DNA of 64,000 nt from Zeus faber (GCA_960531495.1 OY482866.1:5047918-5111917), one strand, 5' to 3'. Counted from the first letter of the stretch, positions 42,774 to 54,419 are shown. Numbers and translations are program-made. The notes: a model not told the origin generated them from the letters alone.

Positions 42774-42845
42774 AGCAGAGTGGTGCAGTGAGAGCGTACT
42801 GGCCCCAGAGCAAGAATGTTGATGGTTCCAAACCATCCTCTTTTC
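42774..42845 (+). pseudogene. iMet tRNA-like, class B1
   Basis: Starts AGCAGAGTGGTGCAGTGAGA but the anticodon arm is remodelled (GGCCCCAGAGCAAGAATG) so CAT is lost, and the 3' acceptor strand reads CCTCTTTTC. Preceded by a tRNA-Arg(CCT)-like 3' half at about 42725-42768. Confidence 0.8.
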
Positions 42846-43420
42846 AGACCTCCCGCTTGCTAGAGGTATTGATACTGATCACACAAACATTCTTGACAGT
42901 TTCACCTCCCAAACCAGGATGTGGACTCTTGCTAATTTCATCTTGCAAACAAAAAAGCTTTTTACCAACTCTCGATGTGTTGAGCAGGTGGTCATGCTGA
43001 CCACAAAACAATTACTGTCCAGTGAGGACAACTTCCAAACACTGATGAAGATTTCAAGACCAGTCATGACAATTTTCCCCTCCTTAACCAGGGATTGTGG
43101 GTCCGAGTCCCACCTGATGTGCTTATAAGTAGAGTTGCCAGCAGAGGCATGCTGGCCCCAAAACCCAGAGATTGATTGATGAAAGCATTCTCTGTTAAGG
43201 CCTTACCTTTACTATCAGACCAAATGCGTGTGGACATGAACTCTAGCTAACTATATGTTGAGGAGGAAACTGTTTCTTACCTATAAATCATCTATTTACC
43301 ATGTGTTGATGCTGATTGCAAAACATCTTCCAACCATTCAGGAAAATTTCCCTCCACTCTTGACGATTTCACCTCCTAAAAAACTGATTGTGTGCTCAGG
43401 TACCACATGCTGTTCTCAGA

Positions 43421-43492
43421 AGCAGAGTGGCGCAGCGGAAGCGTGCTGGGCCCATAACCCAGCGGTCGGTGGATCGAAACCATCCTCTGCTA
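43421..43492 (+). tRNA. tRNA-iMet(CAT)-like, class A2
   Basis: 72 nt. It begins AGCAGAGTGGCGCAGCGGAA, keeps the GGGCCCATAACCC anticodon arm with CAT, and ends CCTCTGCTA. It differs from the vertebrate initiator consensus by about two bases in the variable/T region (AGCGGTCGGTGG). Stems pair and both internal promoter boxes look usable. No T4 terminator lies close downstream (AAGGCCTCGCATTTGG), which argues against normal expression. Confidence 0.75.
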
Positions 43493-43955
43493 AGGCCTCG
43501 CATTTGGTACCATAGGATGTGGACTTGTGCTAATTTGAAGTTATAAACTCTCCATGTGTTGAGCAGGTGGTCATGACAGCTTTTAAACACTCGTGAGCAA
43601 CGTGTCTTGATAATTATCCCCTCCTTCAGCATGGATTGTGCGTCCGAGTCCCACCTGATGTGCTTTTGAGCAGAGCTCACCGCTGAGGCTTCCTTCCCCT
43701 GAATCCGGAGATTGATTGATCCAAACCGTTCTCTGATAAGGCCTTACCGTTACAATTGGACCAAATGCATTTGGACCTGAACTCCCGCTACCAGTATGTT
43801 GAGGAGAGAGATGCTTCTTACCTATTAATCATCTATCTACCAGGTGCTGATCGGAAAACATTTTCCAGCCATTCCTGACAATTTCCCTCCACTGTCGTTG
43901 ATTTCACCTCCTAAACAAGGGATTGTGGGCTCAAGTCCTACCCGGGGCTCTCCAA

Positions 43956-44027
43956 AGCAGAGTGGTGCAGTGAGAGCGTACTGGCCCCAGAACCATGATG
44001 TTGATGGATCCAAACGATCCTCTTTTA
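43956..44027 (+). pseudogene. iMet tRNA-like, class B2
   Basis: Same remodelled anticodon arm as the other B copies (GGCCCCAGAACCATGATG) and a 3' end TCCTCTTTTA. Preceded by a tRNA-Arg-like half ending CCCGGGGCTC. Confidence 0.8.
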
Positions 44028-44601
44028 AGACCTCCTGTTTGCTAGAGGTATTGATGCTGATCACACAAACATTCTTGACATTTTCATCTCCCAAACCAGG
44101 ATGTGAACTCGTGCTAAGGTCATCTTGCAAACAAAAAAGCTTTTTACCAACTCTCGACGTGTTGAGCAGGTGGTCATGCTGTCCACAAAACAATTACTGT
44201 CCAGTGATGACAACTTCCAAACACTGATGAAGATTTCAAGACCAGTCATGACAATTTTCCCCTCCTTAACCAGGGATTGTGGGTCCGAGTCCCACCTGAT
44301 GTGCTTATAAGTAGAGTTGCCAGGAGAGGCATGCTGGCCCCAAAACCCAGAGATTGATTGATAAAAGCATCCTCTGTTAAGGCCTTACCTTTACTATCAG
44401 ACCAAATGCATGTGGACATGAACTCTAGCTAACTATATGTTGAGGAGGAAACTGCTTCTTACCGATATATAATCTATTTACCAGGTGTTGATGCTGATTG
44501 CAAAACATCTTCCAACCATTCAGGAAAATTTCCCTCCACTCTTGATGATTTCACCTCCTAAAAAGGGATTGTGTGCTCAAGTACCACATGTGGTTCGCAA
44601 A

Positions 44602-44673
44602 AGCAGAGTGGGGCAGCGGAAGCGTGCTGGGCCCATAACCCAGAGGTCGATGGATCAAAACCATCCTCTGCTA
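44602..44673 (+). tRNA. tRNA-iMet(CAT)-like, class A3
   Basis: 72 nt with intact acceptor and anticodon stems. Two changes from the initiator consensus: GTGGGGCAG in the A box region, and ATCAAAA in the T-loop. Probably impaired. No T-run terminator nearby. Confidence 0.7.
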
Positions 44674-45161
44674 AGGCCCTGCATTTGGTACCATAGGATG
44701 AGAACTTGTTCTAATTTCAAGTTACAAACTAAATGCTACTTACAAACTCTCCATGTGTTGAGCAGGTGGTCATGTTAGCTTTAAAACACTCGTGAGCAAC
44801 GAGTCTTGATAATTATCCCCTCCTTAAGCATGGATTGTGCGTCTGAGTCCCACCTGATGTGCTTATGAGCAGAGCTCACCGCTGAGGCTTCCGTCCCCTA
44901 AAATCCAGAGATTGATTGATCTAAACCATCCTCTGATAAGGCCTTGCCGTTACAAAAGGAACAAATGCATTTGGACCTGTACTCCCGCTAACGGTATGTT
45001 GACGAGGAAAATGCTTCTTAACTTATAATCATCTATCTACCAGGTGTTGATGCTGATTGCAGAACATCTTCCAACCATTCAGGAAAATGTCCCTCCACTT
45101 TTGACGATTTCACCTCCTAAACAAGTGATTGTTTGCTCAAGTACCACATGCTGTTCTCAAC

Positions 45162-45233
45162 AGCAGAGTGGCGCAGCAGAAGCGTGCTGGGCCCATAACC
45201 CAGAGGTCGATGGATCAAAACCATCCTCTGCTA
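45162..45233 (+). tRNA. tRNA-iMet(CAT)-like, class A4
   Basis: 72 nt. Differs from the initiator consensus at GCAGCAGAAGCG in the D-arm and ATCAAAA in the T-loop. The acceptor and anticodon arms are intact. It follows the shortened higher-order unit. Confidence 0.7.
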
Positions 45234-45710
45234 AGGCCTGGCACTTGGTACCATAGGAAGTGGACTTGTGCTAATTTCAAATCACAAACAAAAATGCTTC
45301 TTAGCAAATCTCCACGTGTTGAGCAGGTGGTCATGACAGCTTGTGAGCAACGAGTCTTGATAATTATCCCCTCCTTAAGCATGGATTGTGCGTCCAATTC
45401 CCACCTGATGTGCTTATGAGCAGAGCTCACCGCTGCGGCTGCCTGCCCCTCAAATCCAGAGATCTCTTGATCAAAACCGTCCGCTGATAAGGCCTTACCG
45501 TTACAACTGGACCAAATGCATTTGGACCTGAACTCCCGCTAATGGTATGTTGAGGAGGAAAATGCTCTCACCTATTACTCATCTATCTACCAGTTTTTGA
45601 TGCGGAACGGAAAACATTTTCCAGCCATTCATCACAATTTCCCTCCACTCTCGATGATTCACCCCCTAAACAAGGGATTGTGGGCTCAAGTCCTACCCGG
45701 GGCTCTCAAA

Positions 45711-45782
45711 AGCAGAGTGGTGCAGTGAGAGCGTACTGGCCCCAGAACCATGATGTTGATGGATCCAAACCATCCTCTTTTA
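45711..45782 (+). pseudogene. iMet tRNA-like, class B3
   Basis: Identical layout to B2: AGCAGAGTGGTGCAGTGAGA, remodelled anticodon arm, 3' end CCTCTTTTA. Confidence 0.8.
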
Positions 45783-46357
45783 AGACCTCCCGTTTGCTAG
45801 AGGTATTGATGCTGATCACACAAACATTCTTGACAGTTTCACCTCGCAAACCAGGATGTGGACTTGGGCTAAGGTCATCTTGCAACCAAAGAAGCTTTTT
45901 ACCAACTCTGGATATTTTGAGCAGGTGGTCATGCTGTCCACAAAACAATGACTGTCCAGTCATGGCAACTTCCAAACACTGATGAAGATTTCAAGACCAG
46001 TCATGACAATTTTCCCCTCCTTAACCAGGGATTGTGTGTACGAGTCCCACCTGATGTGCTTATAAGTAGAGTTGCCAGCAGAGGCATGCTGGCCCCAAAA
46101 CCCAGAGATTGATTGATGAAAGCATTCTCTGTTAAGGCCTTACCTTTACTATCAGACTAAATGCGTGTGGACATGAACTCTAGCTAACTATATGTTGAGG
46201 AGGAAACTGTTTCTTACCTATAAATCATCTATTTACCATGTGTGGATGCTGATTGCAAAACATCTTCCAACCATTCAGGAAAATTTCCCTCCACTCTTGA
46301 TGATTTCACCTCCTAAAAAAGGGATTGTGTGCTCAAGTACCACATGCCGTTCTCAAA

Positions 46358-46429
46358 AGCAGAGTGGCGCAGCGAAAGCGTGCTGGGCCCATAACCCACA
46401 GGTCGATGGATCGAAACCATCCTCTGCTA
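46358..46429 (+). tRNA. tRNA-iMet(CAT)-like, class A5
   Basis: 72 nt with two differences from the initiator consensus: GCAGCGAAAGCG and CCCACAGGTCG (the latter touches the anticodon stem end). The T-loop ATCGAAA is intact. No close T-run terminator. Confidence 0.72.
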
Positions 46430-46893
46430 AGGCCTTGCATATGGTACCATAAGATGTGGACTTGTGCTAATTTCAAGTTATATACTCTCCATGTGTTGAG
46501 CAGGTGGTCATGACAGCTTTTAAACACTCGTGAGCAACGAGTCTTGATAGTTATCCCCTCCTTCAGCATGGTTTGTGCGTCCGAGTCCCACCTGATGTGC
46601 TTATGAGCAGAGCTCACCGCTGAGGCTTCCTGCCCCTAAAATCCAGAGATCTCTTGATCAAAACCGTCCTCTGATAAGGCCTTAGCATTACAATTGGACC
46701 AAATGCATTTGGACCTGAACTCCCGCTAATGATAGGTTTAGAAGGAAAATGCTTCTTACCGAATAGTCATCTATCTACCAGATGCTGATCGGAAAACATT
46801 TTCCAGCCATTCATGACAATTTCCCTCCACTCTTGCCGATTTCACCTCCTAAACAAGGGATTGTGGGCTCAAGTCCTACCTGGGGCTCTCAAA

Positions 46894-46965
46894 AGCAGAG
46901 TGGTGCAGTGAGAGCGTACTGGCCCCAGAACCATGATGTTGATGGATCCAAACCATCCTCTTTTT
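46894..46965 (+). pseudogene. iMet tRNA-like, class B4
   Basis: Same as B2/B3 with 3' end CCTCTTTTT. The following expected C unit (47247) is heavily decayed, marking the edge of the ordered array. Confidence 0.8.
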
Positions 46966-47938
46966 AGACCTCCGTTTGCTAGAGGTATTGATGCTGATCA
47001 CACAAACATTCTTGACAGTTTCACCTCCCAAACCAGGATCTGGACTCGTGCCAGTGTCATCCTACAACCAAAAAAGCTTTTTACCAATTTTCGACATATT
47101 GAGCAGGTGGTCATTCTGTCCACAAAACAATTACTATCCAGTCACGTCAACTTCCAAACACTGATGAAGATTTCAAGACCAGTCATGACAATTTCACCTC
47201 CTCAACAAAAGATTGTGGGCTCAAGTCCTATCTGGGGTTCGAAAAATTAGAGTCACCCCGATGTTGATGGATCAATACCATCCTCCACAAAGGCTTCCGC
47301 TTTGCTACCACAATATATGATTCAAGATGTGAACTCATGCTAACTATATGTTGAAAAGGAATCAGCTTCTTATTTACACAACATTTAATGAACAGGTATC
47401 ATGCTGTTCACAAAACAATTTCACATTTTCTTTCCAGTCGTGACAAGTCTCCCCTCCTAAACCAGGTATTGTGAATTCAAGTCCCACTTAAGGAGTTTAT
47501 GAGCAGAGTTACCAGCGGATGTGTCCTGGGCCCATAATCCGGAGGTCAATGGATCACAACCATCTTCTGCCAAGGCCTCATGCTCAACTCATTCTAACAT
47601 ATGTTGACATGGAAAAAGCTTCCTACCAACGTGTATTTAACAGTTGTTGATGCTGATTGCGAAACAATTTCAGACCAGGCATGAGAACCTTTGATCACTC
47701 ATGACAATTTTCCCTCAGAAATGTTTTCTTTGGGATGTGACCTCATGCTTATTAACAAGAAGTGTATACTTTGTAATCTAGAAAAAGTATTTGCTTGCTG
47801 TTGAAACTGTTCACAATGGTTTTTCCTAAGCTGTCAAGAATTGAGCAATTTCATAACATTAAATTGCCAAGAAATTGTTTCTCTACCTTATTGCCATTGT
47901 GCATGAAAATTGAGCACTTTGTTCAAGGTGCAGGCCAA

Positions 47939-48018
47939 AGTACCGGCCTAGTGGATAAGGCACTGGCCTTCCAAACAAGGGATGAAGGGCTCATGGGCTC
48001 AGGGCCCTACCTGGGGCT
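47939..48018 (+). pseudogene. tRNA-Arg(CCT)-like pseudogene, near full length
   Basis: Contains CCGGCCTAGTGGATAAGGCA and CTGGCCTTCCAAACAAGGG, the 5' half and anticodon arm of tRNA-Arg(CCT), which the array subunits lack, then ends CCTACCTGGGGCTC. An extra segment disrupts the T-arm. It shows the origin of the half-tRNA that precedes each iMet-like sequence. Confidence 0.75.
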
Positions 48019-48445
48019 CTCAAAAGTAACGTGGTCCATTGTGAGCGTACTGCACCCCAATCCCTGATGTCAATGGAGTAGCCTCTTCTACCACCTCCCA
48101 TTTGCTGGAGCAGTTGATGCTGATCACACAAGCGTTCTTGACAATTTCCTCCCACACCAGACATTGTGGGTGAAAGTCCTATCCAGGGTTCTTGAAAGCA
48201 GAGTAACCATAACCCCAATGTTCATGAATCAACACCATCCTCTGCAAGGGTGTCCCCTTTGCTACAACCACATATGATTCAGGATGTGAACTCATGCCTA
48301 TTATATGCTGAAGAGGACACAGCTTCATATCTACACAATGTTTAATTAACAGGTGGTCATGGTGTTCACAAAACAATTTCAGACCAGTCATCAGAACTTT
48401 TGACCACTCGTGACAATTTACAACCAGTCCTGACAATTTTCAGAA

Positions 48446-48670
48446 ATGAATTCTTTGGGATGTGAACTCATCATGTTTGCCATAGATGTCCTGTCACTGT
48501 TGGACTGTTTTAACATTATACAGCACGTTCAAGAACCCACCCACACCAAAGGCCACACGCTCGATTTGGTGGTCACCACTGGCACCTCTCGCTCCCATCT
48601 TCATCTGCTCACGACGCATGGCCATATCGCTCTGAATAAGCCCGATGTCGTCCGAGATCTCGTCCCACCT
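48446..48670 (+). mobile_element. L2-like LINE endonuclease fragment
   Basis: The plus strand reads LSLLDCFNIIQHVQEPTHTK and GHTLDLVVTTGTSR, matching the endonuclease of the L2-like LINE at 55.1-58.3 kb (opposite strand). A change of frame or stop occurs near 48670. Confidence 0.8.
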
Positions 48671-48890
48671 AAAACATGCACACAACATCGTCTGACCAGC
48701 GATGGACATCTGGAACCAGGTCCCCGGGCGCGTCATCGAATGCTGCCCACTGCTCCTGGCTGCCCCCCCGGATGAAGGACAAGCCAATATGGGTGAAATG
48801 CAGAGTCTGCATTTCACCGGCCACCATCAAAAAAGCATGTGCATGTGTTGTCCTGTGACAAATAAAGATTCTTCTTCCTCAATTCATTCA
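48671..48890 (+). repeat. Retroelement 3' tail-like sequence
   Basis: GC-rich start, then GGTGAAATGCAGAGTCTGCA and ending TGACAAATAAAGATTCTTCT, which looks like a retroelement 3' end with an AATAAA signal. It follows the LINE endonuclease fragment directly. It includes a short palindrome (GGTGAAATGCAGA/TCTGCATTTCACC). Confidence 0.4.
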
Positions 48891-49440
48891 CCCTTTAATA
48901 TCTTTTGGTGGCATATTGTACCAGCACTGGGGGAGAGTGGTATCTCCTTTACTCAATATTTCCCCACACTTATTTAATTCATATAGCGTGTAGGCAAGAT
49001 AATACTTATATTTTACCATTGAATGTTATAGTAAATTTCTCCCATATACTTCCCCTTTGGGGCTTACTATGTCCCAAACATCAATTAACATATATTTGTC
49101 AATTCACAATCATATATGGCTACTTTCCGGACAGCTAGATAAATCATCAGTATTCACATTTGGTTATCAGAAAAATGTTTTTTTCTTTAATCAGAATTCA
49201 CAACCTGATTTCCAAATGTGTTATACCTTTAATTGTTTCCATCCCATCAATCAATTAGCCTATATTACAAAATATATGATTAGAAAAACACATCATAATA
49301 TAAAAGTAAAAAACCTTTGGTATGATATTAAAAATATGACACATTATATGATTATAACAAAGAATACATGACACTAGAATAAAAACTTGAAAAACCTGAC
49401 CATTCAATTTGTTTCAACATGCATTGATTCATCATGGCCT
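48891..49440. other. No recognised gene
   Basis: AT-rich; no family signature seen. Confidence 0.4.
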
Positions 49441-49448
49441 TTCAAAGC

Positions 49449-50640
49449 TTAGGCCTTTGTGAGTCCATATTCTTCATCATCTTCATCATCACTCTGGCTT
49501 CCTTCTCCAACATGTTCCCATTCTAATCCTTTTGACTGGACTATGTCCCATGACGTGAGGATCATTTGTTTGCTCAACCTTGACGCTATCATGGATCTCA
49601 TTATGGGAATAGAACAGAAAAAAATTAAACCCATTATTATTAGTGGCACCAAGAGTATTATACCTATTTTGGTGAACATCATTCCCCATCATCCCATTTT
49701 TAAATCTAGCCATGCAAACCAAATTTTTCCATATTCCATATTCCATATTTTTACCTGCGTTGTCTTTGACCTCCTGTCTTAGCTTTTTAAGTTTATTTAT
49801 TGCAAGAGGGAACAATCCATCTGGCGAGATATTATTTGGGATAAAAGTGCAACACACTTCGCCTGTGAATGCACACACTCTTCCTTTTTCTGCTAAGAGC
49901 CAATCTAAAGCTTGCCTATTTTGCCAAGCCACAGCTCTTGTGGCTTTCAATTGTTCCCCTAAGGCGGATAAAGCGTCATCCGTGTAATTAATAGACCTTT
50001 GTGATTATAATGGATGTAATTGATCCATTCTGTGTTTTTGGATATTCCTCTGGCTGGTATTGTTTCAAATCCCGCCGCTACTTCATCTCGTGCTTTGAAC
50101 TTTTTGGGGTATACCTCTAGGTTGTCCTATGTTATCAATTTTTACACTCTCGTCTAATTCGTATGCTCTTTTTCGCCTTTTTAGCTCCTTGGTTTCAAAG
50201 TTACCATCAACCCCATCTAATGAGGGTAATAACACAATTTCTGTAACCATTTGTACTCTTGCGCTTCTACCTCTCCACAGTTTAGATAGTACGGGCAACG
50301 AATCCTATTACCGCAGATCCAAAATTGGTCTGCCACCACTTTATCCTTTTTTTGATATACACTATCACCCAGCAGGGATGACACAAATGACTTCTTAGCC
50401 ATTTGACCAGGGTCTTTTAGGTACTGGTCACCTTTTATAACAGGTGATTGTCTTCGTAGTTCGATCCGGTTGTTATCATATATGGTGACATTCCAAATTA
50501 TCCCACATTGCGCTTCTTCCACACTGCCCACATGACTAGCAGTTGCGCTTCCTTCGTCATTTTGATAAAACTCTCATCCTTCCTCTATTTGAAAATCTGT
50601 TCCTATTGGTAATGTTACTTCACCTACTGCGTTGGATAGA
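49449..50640 (-). pseudogene. ERV env relic, TM and end of SU
   Basis: On the minus strand 49489-49950 encodes TM-subunit sequence with AWQNRQALDWLLAEKG, a CX6CC motif near 49849-49883 followed by TFIPNN, a membrane-span region partly decayed, and an acidic cytoplasmic end to a stop at 49449. Upstream, 50083-50298 holds a KRRKRA basic site of furin-cleavage type near 50160-50180, and 50217-50531 a Cys-rich SU end. Frames are broken near 49990-50100 and 50290. It resembles the TM fragment at 15375. Confidence 0.8.
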
Positions 50641-51312
50641 CTTATGTCCATATCTCAACATCTTTTCATAATTAGGTTATAGGACTTCCATCCCATTTAG
50701 CTTTGTAATACTTGTTGTATACACTTGATCCTAGGTACAGTAAACATTGCATTGAACACACTACTACCTTATTATTATATGAGAATATACTGTATTACTT
50801 GTTGTTCGTATTTTATTCAGTTCGGCCTGTTTCCTCAACTCTTTCTCTTCTAAGCCTCTGATTTGCTGCCTCTTCTCTTCTCTACATAATTCACAATTGT
50901 ATTTAGTGTTAATTACGTACAATGCATTCTGACGACTTGTACTACATAAATAACAGTTGTCTGCGTCTTATTTGTTTTCCTGTGAACTCCACCCATTTAT
51001 ACCAACTATTTGCTTTTGCTCATTCATACAACCGGTCTTTTTTTCTAACCCTAATTGTGCGTCCATAGGGGTCAAGTTTATACTGCCTTAAGGTTCTTGC
51101 TGTTGAGAGGGGGTCAACACTCCCAGTTGCATTGAACACTGATTTTGCACGTGAGGTGTCTGGAAGGTTTGAAGTGAATAGGTCACTGAGCTCCCAAAGC
51201 TGAGATATAGTGTGGGAATAATAGTAATGTATGTTACGATTAGATTTATTGCCTCCATGTCATACGGAGAACGGAAATAACAACGGGTTAGGGTTAGGTC
51301 TATTCAGAGGCC
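50641..51312 (-). other. Decayed region between env pieces
   Basis: No clear frame. It includes an AACCCTAATTG motif near 51044 and a GGGTTAGGGTTAGG motif near 51283-51298. It probably represents lost env sequence with other insertions. Confidence 0.35.
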
Positions 51313-52560
51313 CTATGGGAGAGGAATTTTGTTGATTTCTTCAGCTTGTCCAGTGGAGGAAATGTTTAGATTTATGGCAAGACAGAGCCTGAGCGGGCAC
51401 CTATGTGTTGGGACAAGATATGGTATGTTATCTCTGTACAGCTTTGAAAGCGAGTGCAGAGCGTCGCTTGGCAGAGATTCCATCCGGCTTGGGTCTCTCC
51501 TGGACATCCTAGGCAAGTCTGGTTTGATGCTGATTTGTGTAATAAAACTATTATTTTAATCAAGTCAACGTCAGCGGTCACTCCTTCATTCATCAACACA
51601 TCACATTCATTCAGAAACTACACACATATCTCGGATATAGGTGTTGGTATTGTTGTTATGATTTTAGTCATAGTAGTCACATAAGAGATTGTCGACATTA
51701 TCGTCTTATTCAGAGTATTTTCAGAATTGGCCATCGATATCCTAGTCACCTTTGTGCTTAGTATATTCTCTTTTGGGGTCATTGTTGGGCTCGTCTCTGC
51801 CTTTCTTTGCATTGTTGTTGTACAATTCACTTCACTCTGTAAATTGGCTGCTGTACCATTTGTTGTTAACATTTTAACCTATAAGGTGTGTCTTGCATTG
51901 TTATCATTACCAATTGTTTTTAAGGCGTTTGTTGGTTTGTTCGCGGCCATTGTTTTCTCCACAGTCATAGTTAAGTTATTTTTGGTTCTATTGTCACTGA
52001 AGCTCTTTCTAATTTGTTAGAAACCAAAGTTTGTGCTAGCTTATTGGCTACTGAAGTTTCATCTTTTTTATTAGTAACTGGGGTTGGGCCTACTTTACCC
52101 ATAATCAGAGTTGGGTCTATTATAGCAACCATTGGAGTTGCGTTTACTTTATCAAAAGTTGTGTTTACTTTTGGCTTACTTTTTCCGACTGAGAGGCCTT
52201 ATCGTTTTGCTCTTGTGTAATACAAGAGGCTTCTGGTTCTTGTTTAAGATCTGTTGTTATTTCTAATTTTATTTGCAGAAACTGACCTCTTCTTATTTCT
52301 AATTTATACTTATTTTTATCGTGGTCCCATTGTTTTTGTGGTTGTATCCTAAAACACCAGTAGGTTTGTTCTTTCCGGATATCTATTTTACACTGGTCTG
52401 GTTCCCAGGTTAGAAGTTTGTGTTTCTGGTGCGTAGCTTCCCCACATAGCTGTTCTCCTTCTACCTTGACAGTAAAAGTAATTTGTTCGTCCGTGAGTTT
52501 TAATTCTTGCGGTGCTATCTGAGCTTGTAAAACCATTTTGTCCAACCTCTATTCTCTTGC
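51313..52560 (-). pseudogene. Probable ERV env surface-subunit remnant
   Basis: Minus-strand pieces 52165-52545 (126 codons from ATG, with WEPDQCKIDI and TYWCFRI), 51618-51872 (Thr/Ser-rich) and 51313-51599 (with TEITYHILSQHIGARSG) lie in order upstream of the TM relic. I infer env SU from position, strand, Cys/Trp content and the Thr/Ser-rich stretch. No receptor-binding family can be named. Confidence 0.5.
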
Positions 52561-52869
52561 TTTGTTTAGTCTTCCTGAATATCTCAGGATTGGCCGTTGT
52601 TTTGCCACATTCATGAAGAAGAAGCAGTAGAAGCCTTAAATGTGTACTTGTGAGTTCCGACTGGGGAAAAACAGATTTTGCATGTTGCATGTTAGATTGA
52701 ACTCTGCTCTCCAGTGACAGTTTACAAATTTTGACTTGTCATCTTCGATATTTTAACTCCACATCTGTGATCCAAAGCTGACAATTGTGGTACAGTGGCC
52801 TACGATGCTGGATTTAGGCTCCATTCTATTTATTTAAATCCCACCACTGCCAAGCTTGACAGTGCTTTT

Positions 52870-54090
52870 CTCAAGTTAACATACAACTGCTGCTTCAAAC
52901 CTCAAATATCAGTCCCTCAAATTACATGTCCAGAAGTCATCAACAATGGTGGTGTCTCATACAAATTCCATGTAATCCTAGGCCAAACTGTTGCTCTGCC
53001 AAGGAGACATCCTACTCAAACAGCAATAAAAATGTGTTAATTTTCTTTCAAAGTATTATAGCTATATCGGGCAATCCTTGTATTTACCTAGAGAAATGTG
53101 ACTGTTGTTGTTTAAACATTACAAACCTGTCCAGAAGAACTCTGATCAAAGTTTCTCAAAGCTTGTAGGTCTATCCAGGGTATGAACCAGGACCTCTCAC
53201 ACCCAAAATGAGAATCATATGTTTTGCCCAACAAAGCCCTAGACCCCTAGTTTAACGATGCTGATTAGCAAGCCAGCCAGTGCAGGTATCAAATGATGAC
53301 CTGGCGCCTTGTCTGTCTCCTCTGTTATTAGAAGAACCATGTAGGCAAGCACCGGCTTCACATTTGTCATATTAAGTCTTTAAATGTAGGTAGAGTGGCA
53401 TTAGGCACTGTATTTTTGCTCCAGTCTTTACGGATGCCTCGGTTAAGATCCAAATGCTGCCAAACATGGCTTTGGTTAAATCAAGGTTCATTGTAACCTA
53501 CCATAAGAGCAAGTAAATTGGTCTCTATCAGGATATGGTATATGGCCATGAACAAATTCTGTGCCTTCCATCTGGACAATGAACAATGCCCTGGAAGGAT
53601 ACAAATTCACTCTTAGAGCTCATCTGTGATTTGAACCTGGGACAGCTCCACCTCAAAGCGTGAATCACACGCACAGACCAACAAGCTCTTCTTAAGTGAA
53701 CATACAACTGCTGCTTCTAACCTAGAATATCAGCCTCTCAAATTACATGTTCAGATGTCATCAACAATTGTGGTATCTCATACAAATTGCACCTAATTTG
53801 TAACCATAGACCAAACCTTTGCTCTGCCAAGGAGACTTCATACTCACATCAAATGACAACAATGATGAAAAACAGCAACTCAAGGATGACCTGTCTCCTC
53901 TGTTATTAGAAGCACCATGCAGGGGAAGCACCAGCTTCACATTTGTCATATTAAGTCTTAGAATGTAGGTAGAGTGGCATGAGGCACTGCATTTCGGCTC
54001 ATGTCTCTATGGATGCCTCGGTTAAGATCCAAATGCTGCCAAACATGGCTTTGGCTAAATCAAGGTTCATTGTAACCTACAATAACAGCA
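52870..54090. repeat. Imperfect tandem duplication of unknown sequence
   Basis: Segment 52876-52975 (ACATACAACTGCTGCTTC, ATTACATGTCCAGAAGTCAT) recurs at 53700-53790. Segment 53318-53500 (TCTCCTCTGTTATTAGAAG, GGATGCCTCGGTTAAGATCC) recurs at 53898-54080. The two offsets, about 820 and 580 bp, differ, so one copy has an insertion or deletion. No coding function seen. Confidence 0.7.
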
Positions 54091-54419
54091 TGTTAATTGG
54101 TGTTAAATTTGTCTCTAACAGGATATGGAATATGGCCTATCATGGAGAAAACCCCAGTCTTAGGTTCTTTAAACAAATAGGCAGCACTTCAGGTAAGTTG
54201 GATACACGGATAATACTTTTCATTAAGAGAGAACCAGCCTGAGTGAGGTCTGCAGAGTACACTGAAAGCTCTTTGCTTCACAAAGTCATATATTCTTTTC
54301 AAAGCATTAACTCCCCCTTGTCTTCCAATTTTTCAAAGTTTTTCACCATATGAAGATAATTACATAGGAGCCCTCTCTACCTCTGAGTGAGGTCACAGGT
54401 CACTCAAAGTGAGCCCCTC

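Larger units (their letters stand above)
42254..48250 (+). repeat. Higher-order tandem array of initiator tRNA-Met/tRNA-Arg-derived units
   Basis: Each subunit has a tRNA-Arg(CCT)-like 3' half (CTCCTAAACAAGGGATTGTG then a T-arm-like GTCCGAGTCCCACCTG) followed by an initiator-tRNA-Met-like sequence. Four diverged classes repeat in the order A-D-B-C. A: 42254, 43421, 44602, 45162, 46358. D: 42502, 43669, 44868, 45419, 46606. B: 42774, 43956, 45711, 46894. C: 43128, 44310, 46065, and decayed at 47247. Spacings are held: A-D 248-266, D-B 272-292, B-C 353-354, C-A 292-293. Full periods are 1167, 1181 and 1196 bp; one period lacks B and C (44602-45162, 560 bp). Further decayed units lie at 47502, 47939, 48022 and 48197. 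Confidence 0.9.

Noticed and set aside
42151-46967. Short plus-strand protein frames of about 60-130 codons recurring through the tRNA array
   Set aside because: Repeated translations of the same tRNA-derived units; the conserved residues track tRNA structure, not protein.
42254-48250. CRISPR-like array because of regular repeats
   Set aside because: Units are hundreds of bp long, diverged and tRNA-derived, in a eukaryotic context.
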